Below are positions 8,171 to 16,277 of a stretch of 64,000 nucleotides of DNA, piece after piece. The notes beneath the pieces are model-generated. The model was not told where the DNA came from. It ran no database searches and worked only from the letters and a program-made list of their open reading frames with translations. Position 1 is the first letter of the stretch. Each line of letters starts with the position of its first letter. This DNA comes from Saprospiraceae bacterium (GTDB lineage: Bacteria > Bacteroidota > Bacteroidia > Chitinophagales > Saprospiraceae): contig JAHBTU010000001.1 in the NCBI GenBank assembly GCA_019638455.1, forward strand, positions 1,526,139-1,590,138, given 5' to 3'. Both the position numbers and the translations under genes were made by a program.

Positions 8171-9448
8171 TCAGTGCGTCAGGAGCGCCTCGCAAATCCA
8201 ATTGGCGAGGGCTTGGCGGTTGTTTTTCAGCACAAGGCGCTGTTGGTCCCAGCTGTTGCGGATATTGGCCAATTCGATGTAAACCGTCTTGGGCGTGATG
8301 GTTTCCTTGAGCATGTAAAGATTGCGGGGAGTCACGGTGCCAGTATAGCCGCGCTGGTTTCGCTTTTTTAAGTATTTCGTGAGAAACACCTGCTGTATGT
8401 GCAAAGCCAATTTGTGGCTGGGTTCGCTGCCTGGGCGATAATAGAAAAAGACATCGGTTTTGTGGTCGTGAGAGCGCGAATCCACATGAATCTCAATGAG
8501 CGTCTGGTCTTTGATGCCAGCTTTGGTGTGCTGCTTCGTGAACTCGTTGATGATGTCGCAGCGTTGCTGGAGCCGTTCTTTTTGGTCGAGCGGGATGGGT
8601 TTGTCGCCCCATACCACTTCGTCTTTGTCGCAATTGAGATACTCCTCGTCGCGGATGCCATCGTTGGGGTCTCGCACAATCATATACGCTGTCGCGTTGT
8701 GGCTGAGGAGGAGTTTCAGGAGGCGCAGCGACACGTCGTAGGCATATTCGTCTTCGCAAAGCGTGTGGCCTGCTCGTTGGCCTTGCGCGCCGGGGTCGGG
8801 GCCGCCATGCCCGCTGACGATGTAGAAAACTTTGCCTTTCAACTTGTTGCTAATCAGCGGAGTGTGTTGATGTCTTTTCCCAAAAATGGCAAAATTGCGC
8901 GAGTTGCCGCCCACGCTTTTTTCGCCCGTGTTGGCTGAGGCTACCACACGCTCTTTGGCGAGCGGAGTGATGCTTGCCGCCTCGATGCTCGGTGGGCAAT
9001 TGAGCTCGTGCCACGGCACCCACAAGCGTTTGGTCTGAATAAAATTGTCGGTGCGCAGCCCCGCTTCCAAGGCGGAATGGTTGAACAACTCGATGCGCTT
9101 GGCCACGCGCCAGTCGGAAATGTCGAGCGTGGTGCGGATGCTTTTGCCGTTGTAGGCAACCACTTCCACTGGTAGCTTGTAAGTGGCTGCGGCCTTGATG
9201 ACACTGCCTGTTTTCAGGTTGTTCAGTTTGAGAAACTTCGCCACGTTGCACTCAAAGTCGAACAGGCCATAGCGAGTCAGGAGCGCCGCCATATCGTCGC
9301 CAGTCTTCGCCACCGCCGTGACGTACGATTTGGCATCCGCCGCCGCTGGCTTGTCGGCAGATGGCTTGGCCGCTGCCGAGGGCTTCTGGCTTTGGGCATC
9401 GGAAGCAAGGCAAACAAGCAGGCAAATCATGGTTCGGGTAAATAGCAT
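8171..9448 (-). CDS. N-acetylmuramoyl-L-alanine amidase (amidase_3)
   Basis: 425 aa. A signal peptide (residues 1-~20) is followed by an Ala/Lys/Pro-rich linker, a ~110-aa region, and a C-terminal amidase_3 domain from about residue 205. Zinc-site motifs are visible: SGHGGPDPGAQG (His), EDEYAYDVSLR (Glu), EIHVDSRS (His), and VYIELANIRN (catalytic Glu). It cleaves the amide bond between MurNAc and the stem peptide in the periplasm, for cell separation or wall turnover. Full length and apparently intact. Confidence 0.9.
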   Translation of the reverse strand: MLFTRTMICLLVCLASDAQSQKPSAAAKPSADKPAAADAKSYVTAVAKTGDDMAALLTRYGLFDFECNVAKFLKLNNLKTGSVIKAAATYKLPVEVVAYNGKSIRTTLDISDWRVAKRIELFNHSALEAGLRTDNFIQTKRLWVPWHELNCPPSIEAASITPLAKERVVASANTGEKSVGGNSRNFAIFGKRHQHTPLISNKLKGKVFYIVSGHGGPDPGAQGQRAGHTLCEDEYAYDVSLRLLKLLLSHNATAYMIVRDPNDGIRDEEYLNCDKDEVVWGDKPIPLDQKERLQQRCDIINEFTKQHTKAGIKDQTLIEIHVDSRSHDHKTDVFFYYRPGSEPSHKLALHIQQVFLTKYLKKRNQRGYTGTVTPRNLYMLKETITPKTVYIELANIRNSWDQQRLVLKNNRQALANWICEALLTH

Positions 9449-9600
9449 CTCGGTCGGGAGGTATTTGGGAGCAAGGGTGTCTCATAACAATGACCTGTGA
9501 GACACCTTTGCTCCTTAGTTGAGGGCAAAAATGGGGAAAAAGCCTTAGAAGACAAAGGATAGGCCGAACAAGGGTTTTGGCTTTTTCATACCTTGCCCCT

Positions 9601-10131
9601 ATGAAAGAAGCATTGAAACGCCGAAACGAACGATACAACCAGTTGATAAACAACTTGTTCACGGAGATGGAGGCACACAGCGACGCGGTGCTCAACCGCC
9701 AGCCCGCCAGGGGCGGCTGGTCAGCGCTTCAAACCATGCATCACCTGATACTGAGCGAGGAACTGTCCCTCGCCTACGTCAAGAAAAAACTGAGCTTTTC
9801 ACCCGACTTGGAGCACGCAGGCTTGGGTGCTCGCTGGCGAGGCTTTTTGCTGTGGCTCTCCATGAATGTGCCGTTGAAGTTCGAGGCTCCCAAAGCTGTG
9901 AGCAAGGAGTATTTGCCTGCGCAGTCCACACTGGCCGAGACCCGTGCCCGCTGGCAAAAAGCCCGCGCCGACTGGACCGATTTTTTTGCCCAAATGCCTG
10001 ACTCGCTCGCCGACAAGGCCCTCTACAAGCACCCCCGCGCAGGGCGCATGGGCTGGTTTCAAATGATGGGCTTTTTTGAAGCACATTTCAAGCGGCACCT
10101 GAAACAGATTCGAAGCGCGATTGGGGATTGA
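9601..10131 (+). CDS. DinB-like four-helix protein
   Basis: 176 aa from the ATG at 9601; an in-frame ATG 24 bp upstream is possible. Composition and layout fit the DinB/YfiT four-helix superfamily: an N-terminal helix, GGWSALQTMHHLILSEE with a putative metal-ligand His, a middle helix, and a C-terminal FFEAHFKRHLKQI with two His residues. Members bind a divalent metal, and some are thiol-dependent transferases or hydrolases. The exact function is unknown. It stands alone between the amidase promoter region and a repeat cluster. Confidence 0.75.
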   Translation: MKEALKRRNERYNQLINNLFTEMEAHSDAVLNRQPARGGWSALQTMHHLILSEELSLAYVKKKLSFSPDLEHAGLGARWRGFLLWLSMNVPLKFEAPKAVSKEYLPAQSTLAETRARWQKARADWTDFFAQMPDSLADKALYKHPRAGRMGWFQMMGFFEAHFKRHLKQIRSAIGD

Positions 10132-10183
10132 CATGAATCTTGGGGGGCGAACCTTCGCAGCATCTGATGTTCAGGCCGAACTA

Positions 10184-10292
10184 CTGGACATTATTTTTGT
10201 GCCGCAAAGACACAAAGGCACAAAATGCGGCAAATCAATGAGTATTTTGCTTTGCGTCTTTGTGACCTCGTGGCAAATTTGCAAATGTCCAG
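10184..10292. repeat. Imperfect palindrome with 'cacaaagacacaaagg'-type core
   Basis: Outer arms CTGGACATT (10184-10192) and AATGTCCAG (10284-10292) enclose GCAAAGACACAAAGGCACAAAA and its partly inverted counterpart TTGCGTCTTTGTGACCTCGTGGCA. This resembles the short palindromic intergenic repeats common in Bacteroidota genomes. It lies between the DinB-like gene and repeat copy 2. Confidence 0.6.
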
Positions 10293-10315
10293 CAGTGTGT
10301 GTGTTCAGGCACTTA

Positions 10316-10489
10316 TAGTCAACGCAAATCAGCCCCGTCCGCTTCACTTGGCTGGGCAAGCCCCTGAGTACAGGGGCTGACAAGGTGGTTTTGAACGAAC
10401 GGTGCTCGCAATCCTTTGGAAATCATGCAAATCAATCAAGGAAATCCCTGCCTTGCCAACCGGCAGGTTCAAATCCTCTTTAATCTGGG
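10316..10489 (-). repeat. 175-bp interspersed repeat, copy 2
   Basis: Same unit as 224-396, in inverse orientation and closer to copies 3 and 4. Followed 38 bp later by the TTGACAAGATTTACG palindrome, an arrangement shared with copy 3. Confidence 0.88.
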
Positions 10490-10526
10490 CAGATTAAGGG
10501 CGCCACACAAGTAATAGTTGTTGTCA

Positions 10527-10594
10527 GGGTTGACAAGATTTACGAGATTGGTGCCCTTATTTTTGGAAAAAAACCGTAAATCTTGTCAATCCCG
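10527..10594. repeat. Long palindrome (ttgacaagatttacg family), copy 1
   Basis: Near-perfect arms GGGTTGACAAGATTTACG and CGTAAATCTTGTCAATCCC about 30 bp apart. A related palindrome is at 13187-13264. In both places it follows a minus-strand copy of the 175-bp repeat. Confidence 0.85.
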
Positions 10595-10780
10595 TCGAAA
10601 TTTATGCCTTGTTTCGCTCGGATTTGTCAGTTCACCATGATTGCTCTCTCTGATTTGAACAGATTGCGCTTTTAGCCATGCCCAAAACTTGGCGGCGTGA
10701 AGTGTAAACCTGTGAGACAGCCCGCACAGCAGGCATTTTCAGCGTTTTTCTCCAACCCCTCAGCTATTCTCGGTTTGTAA

Positions 10781-10819
10781 GAGGTGTCATCTTTTGAGCA
10801 ACGAAAAAGGTGACACCTC
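10781..10819. repeat. Hairpin gaggtgtca / tgacacctc
   Basis: A 9-bp inverted repeat (10781-10789 and 10811-10819), extended by CTTTT/AAAA pairing, with a further partial copy GATGACACCTC at about 10858. It is in the otherwise empty 10.6-10.95 kb stretch upstream of rpsU. It has no clean T run, so I do not call it a terminator. Confidence 0.5.
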
Positions 10820-10960
10820 GACCTGTTTTTGAGATGTAGCCCCTCCGTTCTTCCGGGATGACACCTCAGAACCCAACAAAGCGAGAATCGCTGCCAACCC
10901 CTGATTCGCATGATTAACAGAAATTTTCAAAACTGGCCGATTTTTTTCCAGAACTTGACT

Positions 10961-10968
10961 TATCTTTG
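10961..10968 (+). promoter_or_regulatory. Probable -7 element of the rpsU promoter
   Basis: TATCTTTG matches the Bacteroidota -7 consensus TAnnTTTG. It lies 52 bp upstream of the rpsU start, behind a T-rich stretch that could hold the -33 element. Confidence 0.55.
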
Positions 10969-11007
10969 CAGCCCGAATTTTCAACAACAAATTTTTTCAC
11001 CAAATTC

Positions 11008-11013
11008 AAGGAG
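11008..11013 (+). promoter_or_regulatory. Strong Shine-Dalgarno of rpsU
   Basis: AAGGAG, six nt before the ATG at 11020, is a full match to the 16S tail. Genes of this phylum generally lack such sites, and no comparable one was noticed at neighbouring genes. In Flavobacterium johnsoniae, rpsU keeps a strong Shine-Dalgarno because bS21 helps hide the anti-Shine-Dalgarno, so ribosomes lacking bS21 translate rpsU well. The same autoregulation is inferred here. Confidence 0.75.
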
Positions 11014-11019
11014 AAATTC

Positions 11020-11214
11020 ATGCTCATCGTTGAAGTCAAAGACGGCGAAGCCATTGACAAAGTGCTAAAAAAGTACAAACGCAAATTCGAACGCGCAGGC
11101 ATTCTGAAAGAACTGCGTCGCCGCAAGGCATTCAGCAAGCCATCGGTCGAGCGTCGTGCGGAAGTACTGAAAGCCGTTTACAAAGAGGAAATGTACGGCA
11201 ACAAGAACGACTGA
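11020..11214 (+). CDS. rpsU: 30S ribosomal protein bS21
   Basis: 64 aa, rich in Lys/Arg, with the S21 signature VLKKYKRKFERAGILKELRR. bS21 is a small-subunit protein near the 3' end of 16S rRNA and, in Bacteroidota, takes part in sequestering the anti-Shine-Dalgarno. The ATG at 11020 is fixed by the Shine-Dalgarno 6 nt upstream; an open extension back to 10966 has no support. It is followed 92 bp later by the Xer recombinase gene, a linkage often seen in this phylum. Confidence 0.95.
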   Translation: MLIVEVKDGEAIDKVLKKYKRKFERAGILKELRRRKAFSKPSVERRAEVLKAVYKEEMYGNKND

Positions 11215-11219
11215 GGGAT

Positions 11220-11300
11220 GTGGCAATGTGCCGATTGAAGAATGTGCTGATGCCCCAGTTTTTTTATTGGCACATTTGCACATTGAAAAATTAGCACATC
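11220..11300. repeat. Inverted 'aatgtgcc / ggcacatt' repeats between rpsU and xer
   Basis: Several copies of AATGTGC and GCACATT alternate in both orientations, with CAGTTTTTTT in the middle. It can fold into a hairpin ending in a T run, so it may attenuate or terminate rpsU transcription. Confidence 0.45.
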
Positions 11301-11306
11301 AAACTG

Positions 11307-12215
11307 GTGTTTCACGAAGAGTCATTCTACGGATATTTGTCGCTCGAACGCCGTTTCTCGCCACACACGTTGACGGCTTATCGCGGCGACTTGCAAAATT
11401 TCATTGCTTATTGCACTGAGCAACAATGCCTTACCTCGGTTTCCGAAGTGAGGCATTTCCATATACGGGCATGGATAGTCGCCCAAATGCAAGAAGGGCA
11501 AAGCGCCCGCAGCATCAATCGCCGCCTGTCGTGTCTCAAGACCTATTTTCGCTTTTTGAAACAACGCGGCCTGCTCGAAAAGGACCCCATGCGCAAAGTG
11601 GTGGCGCCAAAAACAGGCAAGCGACTCCCCGTTTTTGTGCAGGAAAACCATATAGCCGCGCTTTTTACCCACATTGATTTTGGCAACGACTACAAAGGTC
11701 AACTGCACCGCCTCGTGTTGGAAATACTCTACGCCACTGGCATCCGCCGCAGCGAGGCCTCCAACCTGAAAATCGCCGACATAGACTTCGAGCGTTCCAC
11801 GCTGCGCATCGCAGGCAAGGGCAACAAAGAACGGCTCGCGCCTTTTGCGCGCTATCTCGGCTCGCTCTTGAAAAACTTCATCGAGATTCGCAACGCGACC
11901 TTCCCCTCCTCCGCCGAGCCATGGCTGTTGCTCAATCGGAAAGGCGAGCGCCTCAGCCCCGACAGCATCTACCACATCGCGCACCAGTACCTTTCCGCCG
12001 TCACGACGGCAGAGCAACGCAGTCCGCATGTGTTGCGCCACTCTTTTGCCACGCACCTCTCCGAGCGCGGCGCCGATTTGAACGCTATCAAGGAACTGCT
12101 CGGCCACTCCAACCTCGCCGCTACCCAAGTGTATATGCACAATAGTATCGAGCGCCTGATAAAGGTGTATGAGCAGGCTCACCCCAAAGGGAAAGACGAG
12201 GAGGAGATTCAATAG
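11307..12215 (+). CDS. XerC/XerD-type tyrosine recombinase
   Basis: 302 aa. An N-terminal SAM-like core-binding domain (residues ~1-85) precedes a C-terminal catalytic domain with the R-H-R-H-Y set: Arg in YATGIRRSEASNLK, His and Arg in SPHVLRHSFATHL, His in LLGHSNLAATQ, Tyr in QVYMHNS. The length and gapless alignment to the Xer pattern point to the housekeeping dimer-resolution enzyme. I see no extra helix insertion of the kind that marks integron integrases. The start is GTG at 11307. It lies downstream of rpsU, possibly cotranscribed. Confidence 0.9.
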   Translation: MFHEESFYGYLSLERRFSPHTLTAYRGDLQNFIAYCTEQQCLTSVSEVRHFHIRAWIVAQMQEGQSARSINRRLSCLKTYFRFLKQRGLLEKDPMRKVVAPKTGKRLPVFVQENHIAALFTHIDFGNDYKGQLHRLVLEILYATGIRRSEASNLKIADIDFERSTLRIAGKGNKERLAPFARYLGSLLKNFIEIRNATFPSSAEPWLLLNRKGERLSPDSIYHIAHQYLSAVTTAEQRSPHVLRHSFATHLSERGADLNAIKELLGHSNLAATQVYMHNSIERLIKVYEQAHPKGKDEEEIQ

Positions 12216-12402
12216 GCATGGCATGGCCACTTTTAGGGATTGTTGGCCGCCCATGCACGCAAAGCGTTCATGCCGCACCTATGCGATGACATGTCAAAAC
12301 AATTCCTTAGCAATCAGCGATAAAATTGCGTTAAACCACCTCCACGCCGTCGTTGCCTCGCTGTATGCCGCCGAATTTTGCCTCAAAAAATTTGACTGAA
12401 CC

Positions 12403-12942
12403 ATGCAACGTACACACCTCTTTCTACTACTGGCCCTCGGCCTCTTTTCCGCTTGCTCCCCCCAGCTTTCCGTCTTTGACCAAAAACTCTACGAAAGCCA
12501 AAACTGGACGGACGACGACCTGCGCCGCATCCAGTTTTTTCTTTCGGAAGAGCTCACCCTCTATCGCTATCTCGACGAAGAGGGCGCCTCCTCCATCACC
12601 TCCGGGCAAATCAAAATCGTGGACGGTCGAAAGACCGAGCAAATCCATTTCCCCGCAGGCACCCCCGGCGTGTTCCTGTTCCGCCCCAAAGACGAGCAGT
12701 TCGCCGTCAGTTTTGACAATCAGGGTGATACTCACTACCTGACCTTTGGCCCCAACCCGCGCTACGACGGGCAATATATGCTCCAAGCGAGCGAATGGAA
12801 TCGCAGGACTGGCACGGTCACCTACGCAGGCAAAAAATTCCTCACCGACTCGGAAATCATACCGCGCCTTTTGGTGAATCTCAAAAAGGAATACCGCAAC
12901 ACGGTGGAAGGCCGCACGGTGGGTGGCCGTACGGTGAAGTAG
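12403..12942 (+). CDS. Small lipoprotein of unknown function
   Basis: 179 aa. A lipoprotein signal peptide with lipobox LFSACS (Cys18) precedes a ~160-aa beta-rich domain without recognised motifs. The C-terminus NTVEGRTVGGRTVK contains a small internal repeat. No SusD, TPR or enzyme signature is visible. It is followed at once by 175-bp repeat copy 3 and lies 740 bp before recN. Confidence 0.75.
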   Translation: MQRTHLFLLLALGLFSACSPQLSVFDQKLYESQNWTDDDLRRIQFFLSEELTLYRYLDEEGASSITSGQIKIVDGRKTEQIHFPAGTPGVFLFRPKDEQFAVSFDNQGDTHYLTFGPNPRYDGQYMLQASEWNRRTGTVTYAGKKFLTDSEIIPRLLVNLKKEYRNTVEGRTVGGRTVK

Positions 12943-12948
12943 CAAGGC

Positions 12949-13126
12949 TATACTCAACGCAAATCAGCCCCGTCCGCTTCACTTGGCCGGGCAAGCCCCT
13001 GAGTACAGGGTCTGACAAGGTGGTTTGAACGAACGGTGCTCGCAATCCTTTGGAAATCATGCAAATCAATCAAGGAAATCCCTGTCTTGCCAACCGGCAG
13101 GTTCAAATCCTCTTTAATCTGGGTAT
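12949..13126 (-). repeat. 175-bp interspersed repeat, copy 3
   Basis: Very close to copy 4 (13465-13640) but inverted relative to it. The pair forms a large inverted repeat with a 338-bp centre that includes the 13187-13264 palindrome. Confidence 0.9.
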
Positions 13127-13186
13127 AATGCGGATTTGGGGAGATGGGGGCTCCACCTGCCGAAGATGCCTTACATGTGATATTTA

Positions 13187-13264
13187 TTGACAGGATTGAC
13201 CAGATTTGCAGGTTTTTTCCAAGAACAAAAGCGCGAGTCCTGTAAATCTGGTCAATCTTGTCAA
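13187..13264. repeat. Long palindrome (ttgacaagatttacg family), copy 2
   Basis: 26-bp arms, TTGACAGGATTGACCAGATT(...) and its inverse ending GGTCAATCTTGTCAA, separated by 26 bp. Related to 10527-10594 and likewise next to a minus-strand 175-bp repeat. Confidence 0.85.
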
Positions 13265-13391
13265 ATTCGTGCCCCCACCGTTGTTGATGTCCCGCTACCA
13301 ACATGCAGGCGACGGCAGGAACTTCTCCACGTTACAGCGCCTTTATTTTCAAACAAAAAATTTCATCTCGCTTTTTTCAGCGTCCTTTTGC

Positions 13392-13399
13392 TACTTTTG
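13392..13399 (+). promoter_or_regulatory. Possible -7 element upstream of recN
   Basis: TACTTTTG matches TAnnTTTG. It points toward recN but is 283 bp from the recN start, with 175-bp repeat copy 4 lying between. Confidence 0.4.
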
Positions 13400-13464
13400 C
13401 GGCTAAATGGTAGAAGGTAGAGGGTGGAAGATAGAAGGTTAAGGGTAGTTCTGGCGTGCTCTTA

Positions 13465-13640
13465 TACCCAGATTAAAGAGGATTTGAACCTGCCCGTTGG
13501 CAAGACAGGGATTTCCTTGATTGATTTGCATGATTTCCAAAGGATTGCGAGCACCGTTCGTTCAAACCACCTTGTCAGTCCCTGTACTCAGGGGCTTGCC
13601 CGGCCAAGTGAAGCGGACGGGGCTGATTTGCGTTGACTAT
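13465..13640 (+). repeat. 175-bp interspersed repeat, copy 4
   Basis: Plus-strand copy, 42 bp upstream of recN, and the reverse-complement partner of copy 3. It would be transcribed in the recN 5' leader if the candidate promoter at 13392 is used. Confidence 0.9.
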
Positions 13641-13681
13641 ATCTTCCACCCTCTGCCTTCTACCCTCTACCGCGAGAAATA

Positions 13682-15337
13682 ATGCTGAAACGCCTCCACA
13701 TCCGCAACTACGCGCTCATAGACGAACTCGAAATCAACTTTTCAGACCGTCTGACCATCATCACCGGCGAAACCGGGGCGGGCAAATCCATCCTGCTCGG
13801 CGCGCTCGGCCTTGTCATGGGCGAACGCGCCGACACCAAAGTATTTTACAACGACACGGAAAAATGCATCGTGGAGGCCTACTTCGAGGTGGCAAAATAT
13901 GACCTGCGCGAATTTTTTGAGGAAAACGAATTGGACTACGACGCGGAAATCGTCATCCGCCGCGAGCTCTCTCCCGCCGGGAAAAGCCGCGCCTTCGTGA
14001 ACGACACGCCCGTGAACAACCAAGTGCTGCAACGCCTCACCGAGGCGCTGATTGACCTGCACCAACAGTTCGACATATTGGACATCCACAACGTGAATTT
14101 CCAATTGCGCATGATAGACGCGCTAGCTGACAATGCGCTGATTTTGAAAGACTACCAACGCGGATACCGCCAGTTTGTATCTGACAAAAAACGGCTTGCC
14201 GAACTCATCGCCCTGAGCGAAAACGGCGCAAAAGAGATGGAGTTTCTCCGCTTCCAACTCGACGAACTCCGCCAGGCCGAACTTGCCGATGGCGAACAGG
14301 ACACCCTCGAAGCCGAACTCGCCCGCCTCTCCAACGCCGAGGACATCAAACACACCTACGGCGCGGCCTACAACTACCTCTCCGAAGCCGAGCAAAACAT
14401 CGTAGGCCAACTCCAAGAAATTGCCCGCAGCATGAGCGGCACCCGCAAACTCTCCGGCCAACTCTCCAGCCTGAGCGAGCGATTGGACGCGTTGGTGATT
14501 GATTTACAAGACCTCGCCAAAGATTGTGAGCGCATCGCCGAAGGCACGGAACACGACCCGGCGCGTATCGCCGAGGTGCAAGAGCGGCTGAATGTTATCT
14601 ATAAATTGCAGAAAAAACACGGCGTGGCATCCGTCGGCGAGCTCCTCCAACTGCAAGAAAACCTCGAACAGCAAACGGCGGGATTCACCGACCTCGGCGG
14701 CGAAATCGCCCGTTTGGAACAGGCCATCGCCGAGCAGGAGCGCCAACTCCGCGCCATCGCGGCCACACTCAGCGAACGTCGCCGTGCCATCCACGCTGCT
14801 TTTGAAGAGCGCGTTCATGCCATGCTCACCCAACTCTCCATGCCCCACGCACGCCTCCGCGTGGATATCCGCGACACTCCCTCGCTCACGCCCACTGGTG
14901 CCGACGATGTGCAGTTTCTCTTTGCCAGCAACGTCGGCTCGCGCTACCTGCCCATCAAGGACGTGGCCTCCGGCGGCGAACTCTCCCGCCTCACGCTCTG
15001 CACCAAGAGCCTCGTGGCCGATGCCATCCCCCTGCCCACGCTGATTTTTGACGAGATAGACTCCGGCATCAGCGGCGACGTATCCCTGAAAATGGGTTTG
15101 ATTCTCAAAGAACTGAGCGCTCGCCACCAAGTAGTAAGTATCACCCACACGCCACAAATCGCCGCCCGCGCCGACGCGCATTATTTTGTCTATAAAAAAG
15201 TGGCGGACAACCGCACGGTCACGAATATCCGCCTGCTCAACCCCGACGAACGCGTGCGCTCCATCGCCGTGATGCTCAGCGGCAACCCGCCCAGCGATGC
15301 GGCGGTGGCGACGGCGCGGGAGTTGGTGGGGGGGTGA
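13682..15337 (+). CDS. recN: DNA repair protein RecN
   Basis: 551 aa, the usual length. An SMC-like ATPase that gathers DNA ends during double-strand-break repair. The Walker A GETGAGKS is at residues 29-36. Long coiled coils (~150-360) separate it from the C-terminal ATPase half with the DVASGGELSRL signature, Walker B LPTLIFDEIDSGISG and a His in THTPQIAARA. The last ~15 codons are repeated in diverged form at 17168-17218, bracketing the TIR/toxin insert. Confidence 0.96.
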   Translation: MLKRLHIRNYALIDELEINFSDRLTIITGETGAGKSILLGALGLVMGERADTKVFYNDTEKCIVEAYFEVAKYDLREFFEENELDYDAEIVIRRELSPAGKSRAFVNDTPVNNQVLQRLTEALIDLHQQFDILDIHNVNFQLRMIDALADNALILKDYQRGYRQFVSDKKRLAELIALSENGAKEMEFLRFQLDELRQAELADGEQDTLEAELARLSNAEDIKHTYGAAYNYLSEAEQNIVGQLQEIARSMSGTRKLSGQLSSLSERLDALVIDLQDLAKDCERIAEGTEHDPARIAEVQERLNVIYKLQKKHGVASVGELLQLQENLEQQTAGFTDLGGEIARLEQAIAEQERQLRAIAATLSERRRAIHAAFEERVHAMLTQLSMPHARLRVDIRDTPSLTPTGADDVQFLFASNVGSRYLPIKDVASGGELSRLTLCTKSLVADAIPLPTLIFDEIDSGISGDVSLKMGLILKELSARHQVVSITHTPQIAARADAHYFVYKKVADNRTVTNIRLLNPDERVRSIAVMLSGNPPSDAAVATARELVGG

Positions 15338-15412
15338 GGTCAGGCGGTTTGTTAACTCTTGATTTTTAAGAATGCCAAAAAGACAAAAAAGCAAAATTTA
15401 CTAACGCTTCTC

Positions 15413-15420
15413 TACTTTTG
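15413..15420 (+). promoter_or_regulatory. Probable -7 element of the TIR gene promoter
   Basis: TACTTTTG fits TAnnTTTG, 27 bp upstream of the TIR-gene ATG, with AT-rich DNA where the -33 element should be. Confidence 0.6.
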
Positions 15421-15447
15421 CCGCTGTCTTTCTGACTTCGACACCTT

Positions 15448-15940
15448 ATGTCAACCAATGTTTTCATTGCTTTTGCCAAAGAAGACCTCGATGTACGCGA
15501 CAAGCTTTTGCGTCAGATGAATCTTGTGAAAGACCGCGAAGGTTGGGACATCTGGGCATCGCATGAGATTAAAGCAGGTTCAGACTGGAGTGCTGATATC
15601 AAACAACGCCTCAGTGGCTCAGAGGTCGTCATTTTACTGATGAGCTCCAGTTTTTTTCAACTCCCCCTATATCTTGAACACGGAGTTGCCAGCCATGATC
15701 GCCAAGCATAAAGGAGGCAACTGTCACATTATTCCAGTTATCACACGACATTGTCTTTGGAAGGATACCGCTTTCGGAAAATACGCGGAATTGGGTGACA
15801 TCCAAGCTTTGCCTTCTGGCGAACGACCTATTGTGTCACGGGGTATTTGGGATAGCAAGGAGGAGCCTTATGTCGAGACTGTGACAGGCATCAAATCTTC
15901 GATTCGCGCATATCGGCAAAAAAAAGAACAGGCTGTATAG
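15448..15940 (+). pseudogene. TIR-domain protein, frameshifted at a T7 run
   Basis: The first frame (15448-15711) reads a TIR fold: VFIAFAKEDLDVRDKLLRQM, WDIWASHEIKAGSDWSADI, SEVVILLMSSSFF. At the T7 tract 15651-15657 the frame changes. Removing one T continues it as FFNSPYILNTELPAMIAKH through to PVITRHCLW and the stop at 15940, giving a ~163-aa single-domain protein. In TIR NADases the catalytic Glu lies in the SPYILNTE helix, so the unshifted product lacks it. Stand-alone TIR proteins act as NAD-degrading or signalling effectors in antiphage defence. This copy is either broken, switched by slippage in the T run, or affected by a sequencing error. Confidence 0.82.
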
Positions 15941-16078
15941 TCGCCCCAGGGTGGTCATGAACAAAGCGGTTCATTCGACGACAGCCCTGCTGAGCCGCTG
16001 AAACTTAAAAGAGACAAGAGAGTCAAGTTCATCTTCGTAGAGGTGGAGTTTTTCGAAGAACTCCAAAATAGCCTTTTT

Positions 16079-16234
16079 CCGCCTCGCTTGGTGTTCCCCG
16101 CCGCGCTTGTGTTTTTTGACCAAGCGCATTTCCGCCTCGCTTGGTGTTCCCCGCCGCGCTTGTGTCTTTTGGCCAAGCGCATTCCGCCTTGCTTGGCGTC
16201 CCCGCCGCGCTTGTGTCTTTTGGCCAAGCGCATC
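16079..16234. repeat. ~52-bp tandem repeat, three copies
   Basis: Units at about 16079-16131, 16132-16183 and 16184-16234, each starting CCGCCTCGCTTGGTGTTCCC and ending GGCCAAGCGCAT. Each unit contains CGCTTG and CAAGCG as an internal inverted repeat. It lies between the TIR gene and the toxin pair. Long minus-strand frames through it are a by-product of the repeat. Confidence 0.88.
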
Positions 16235-16251
16235 TTGCCTGAGAAAACACT

Positions 16252-16259
16252 TACTTTTG
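16252..16259 (+). promoter_or_regulatory. Probable -7 element of the toxin-antitoxin promoter
   Basis: TACTTTTG fits TAnnTTTG, 18 bp before the first ATG of the pair. Confidence 0.55.
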
Positions 16260-16277
16260 CTCAAAAATCACCCACTC

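Noticed and set aside
11307..12215. Integron integrase for the attC-like sites
   Set aside because: The protein is a standard-length Xer recombinase next to rpsU with no visible extra helix insertion, and it is far from the array. It is more likely the housekeeping dimer-resolution enzyme.
16079..16234. CRISPR or coding repeats at 16.1 kb
   Set aside because: Three head-to-tail ~52-bp copies without spacers. The long minus-strand frames are a by-product of the repeat and lack starts or ribosome sites.
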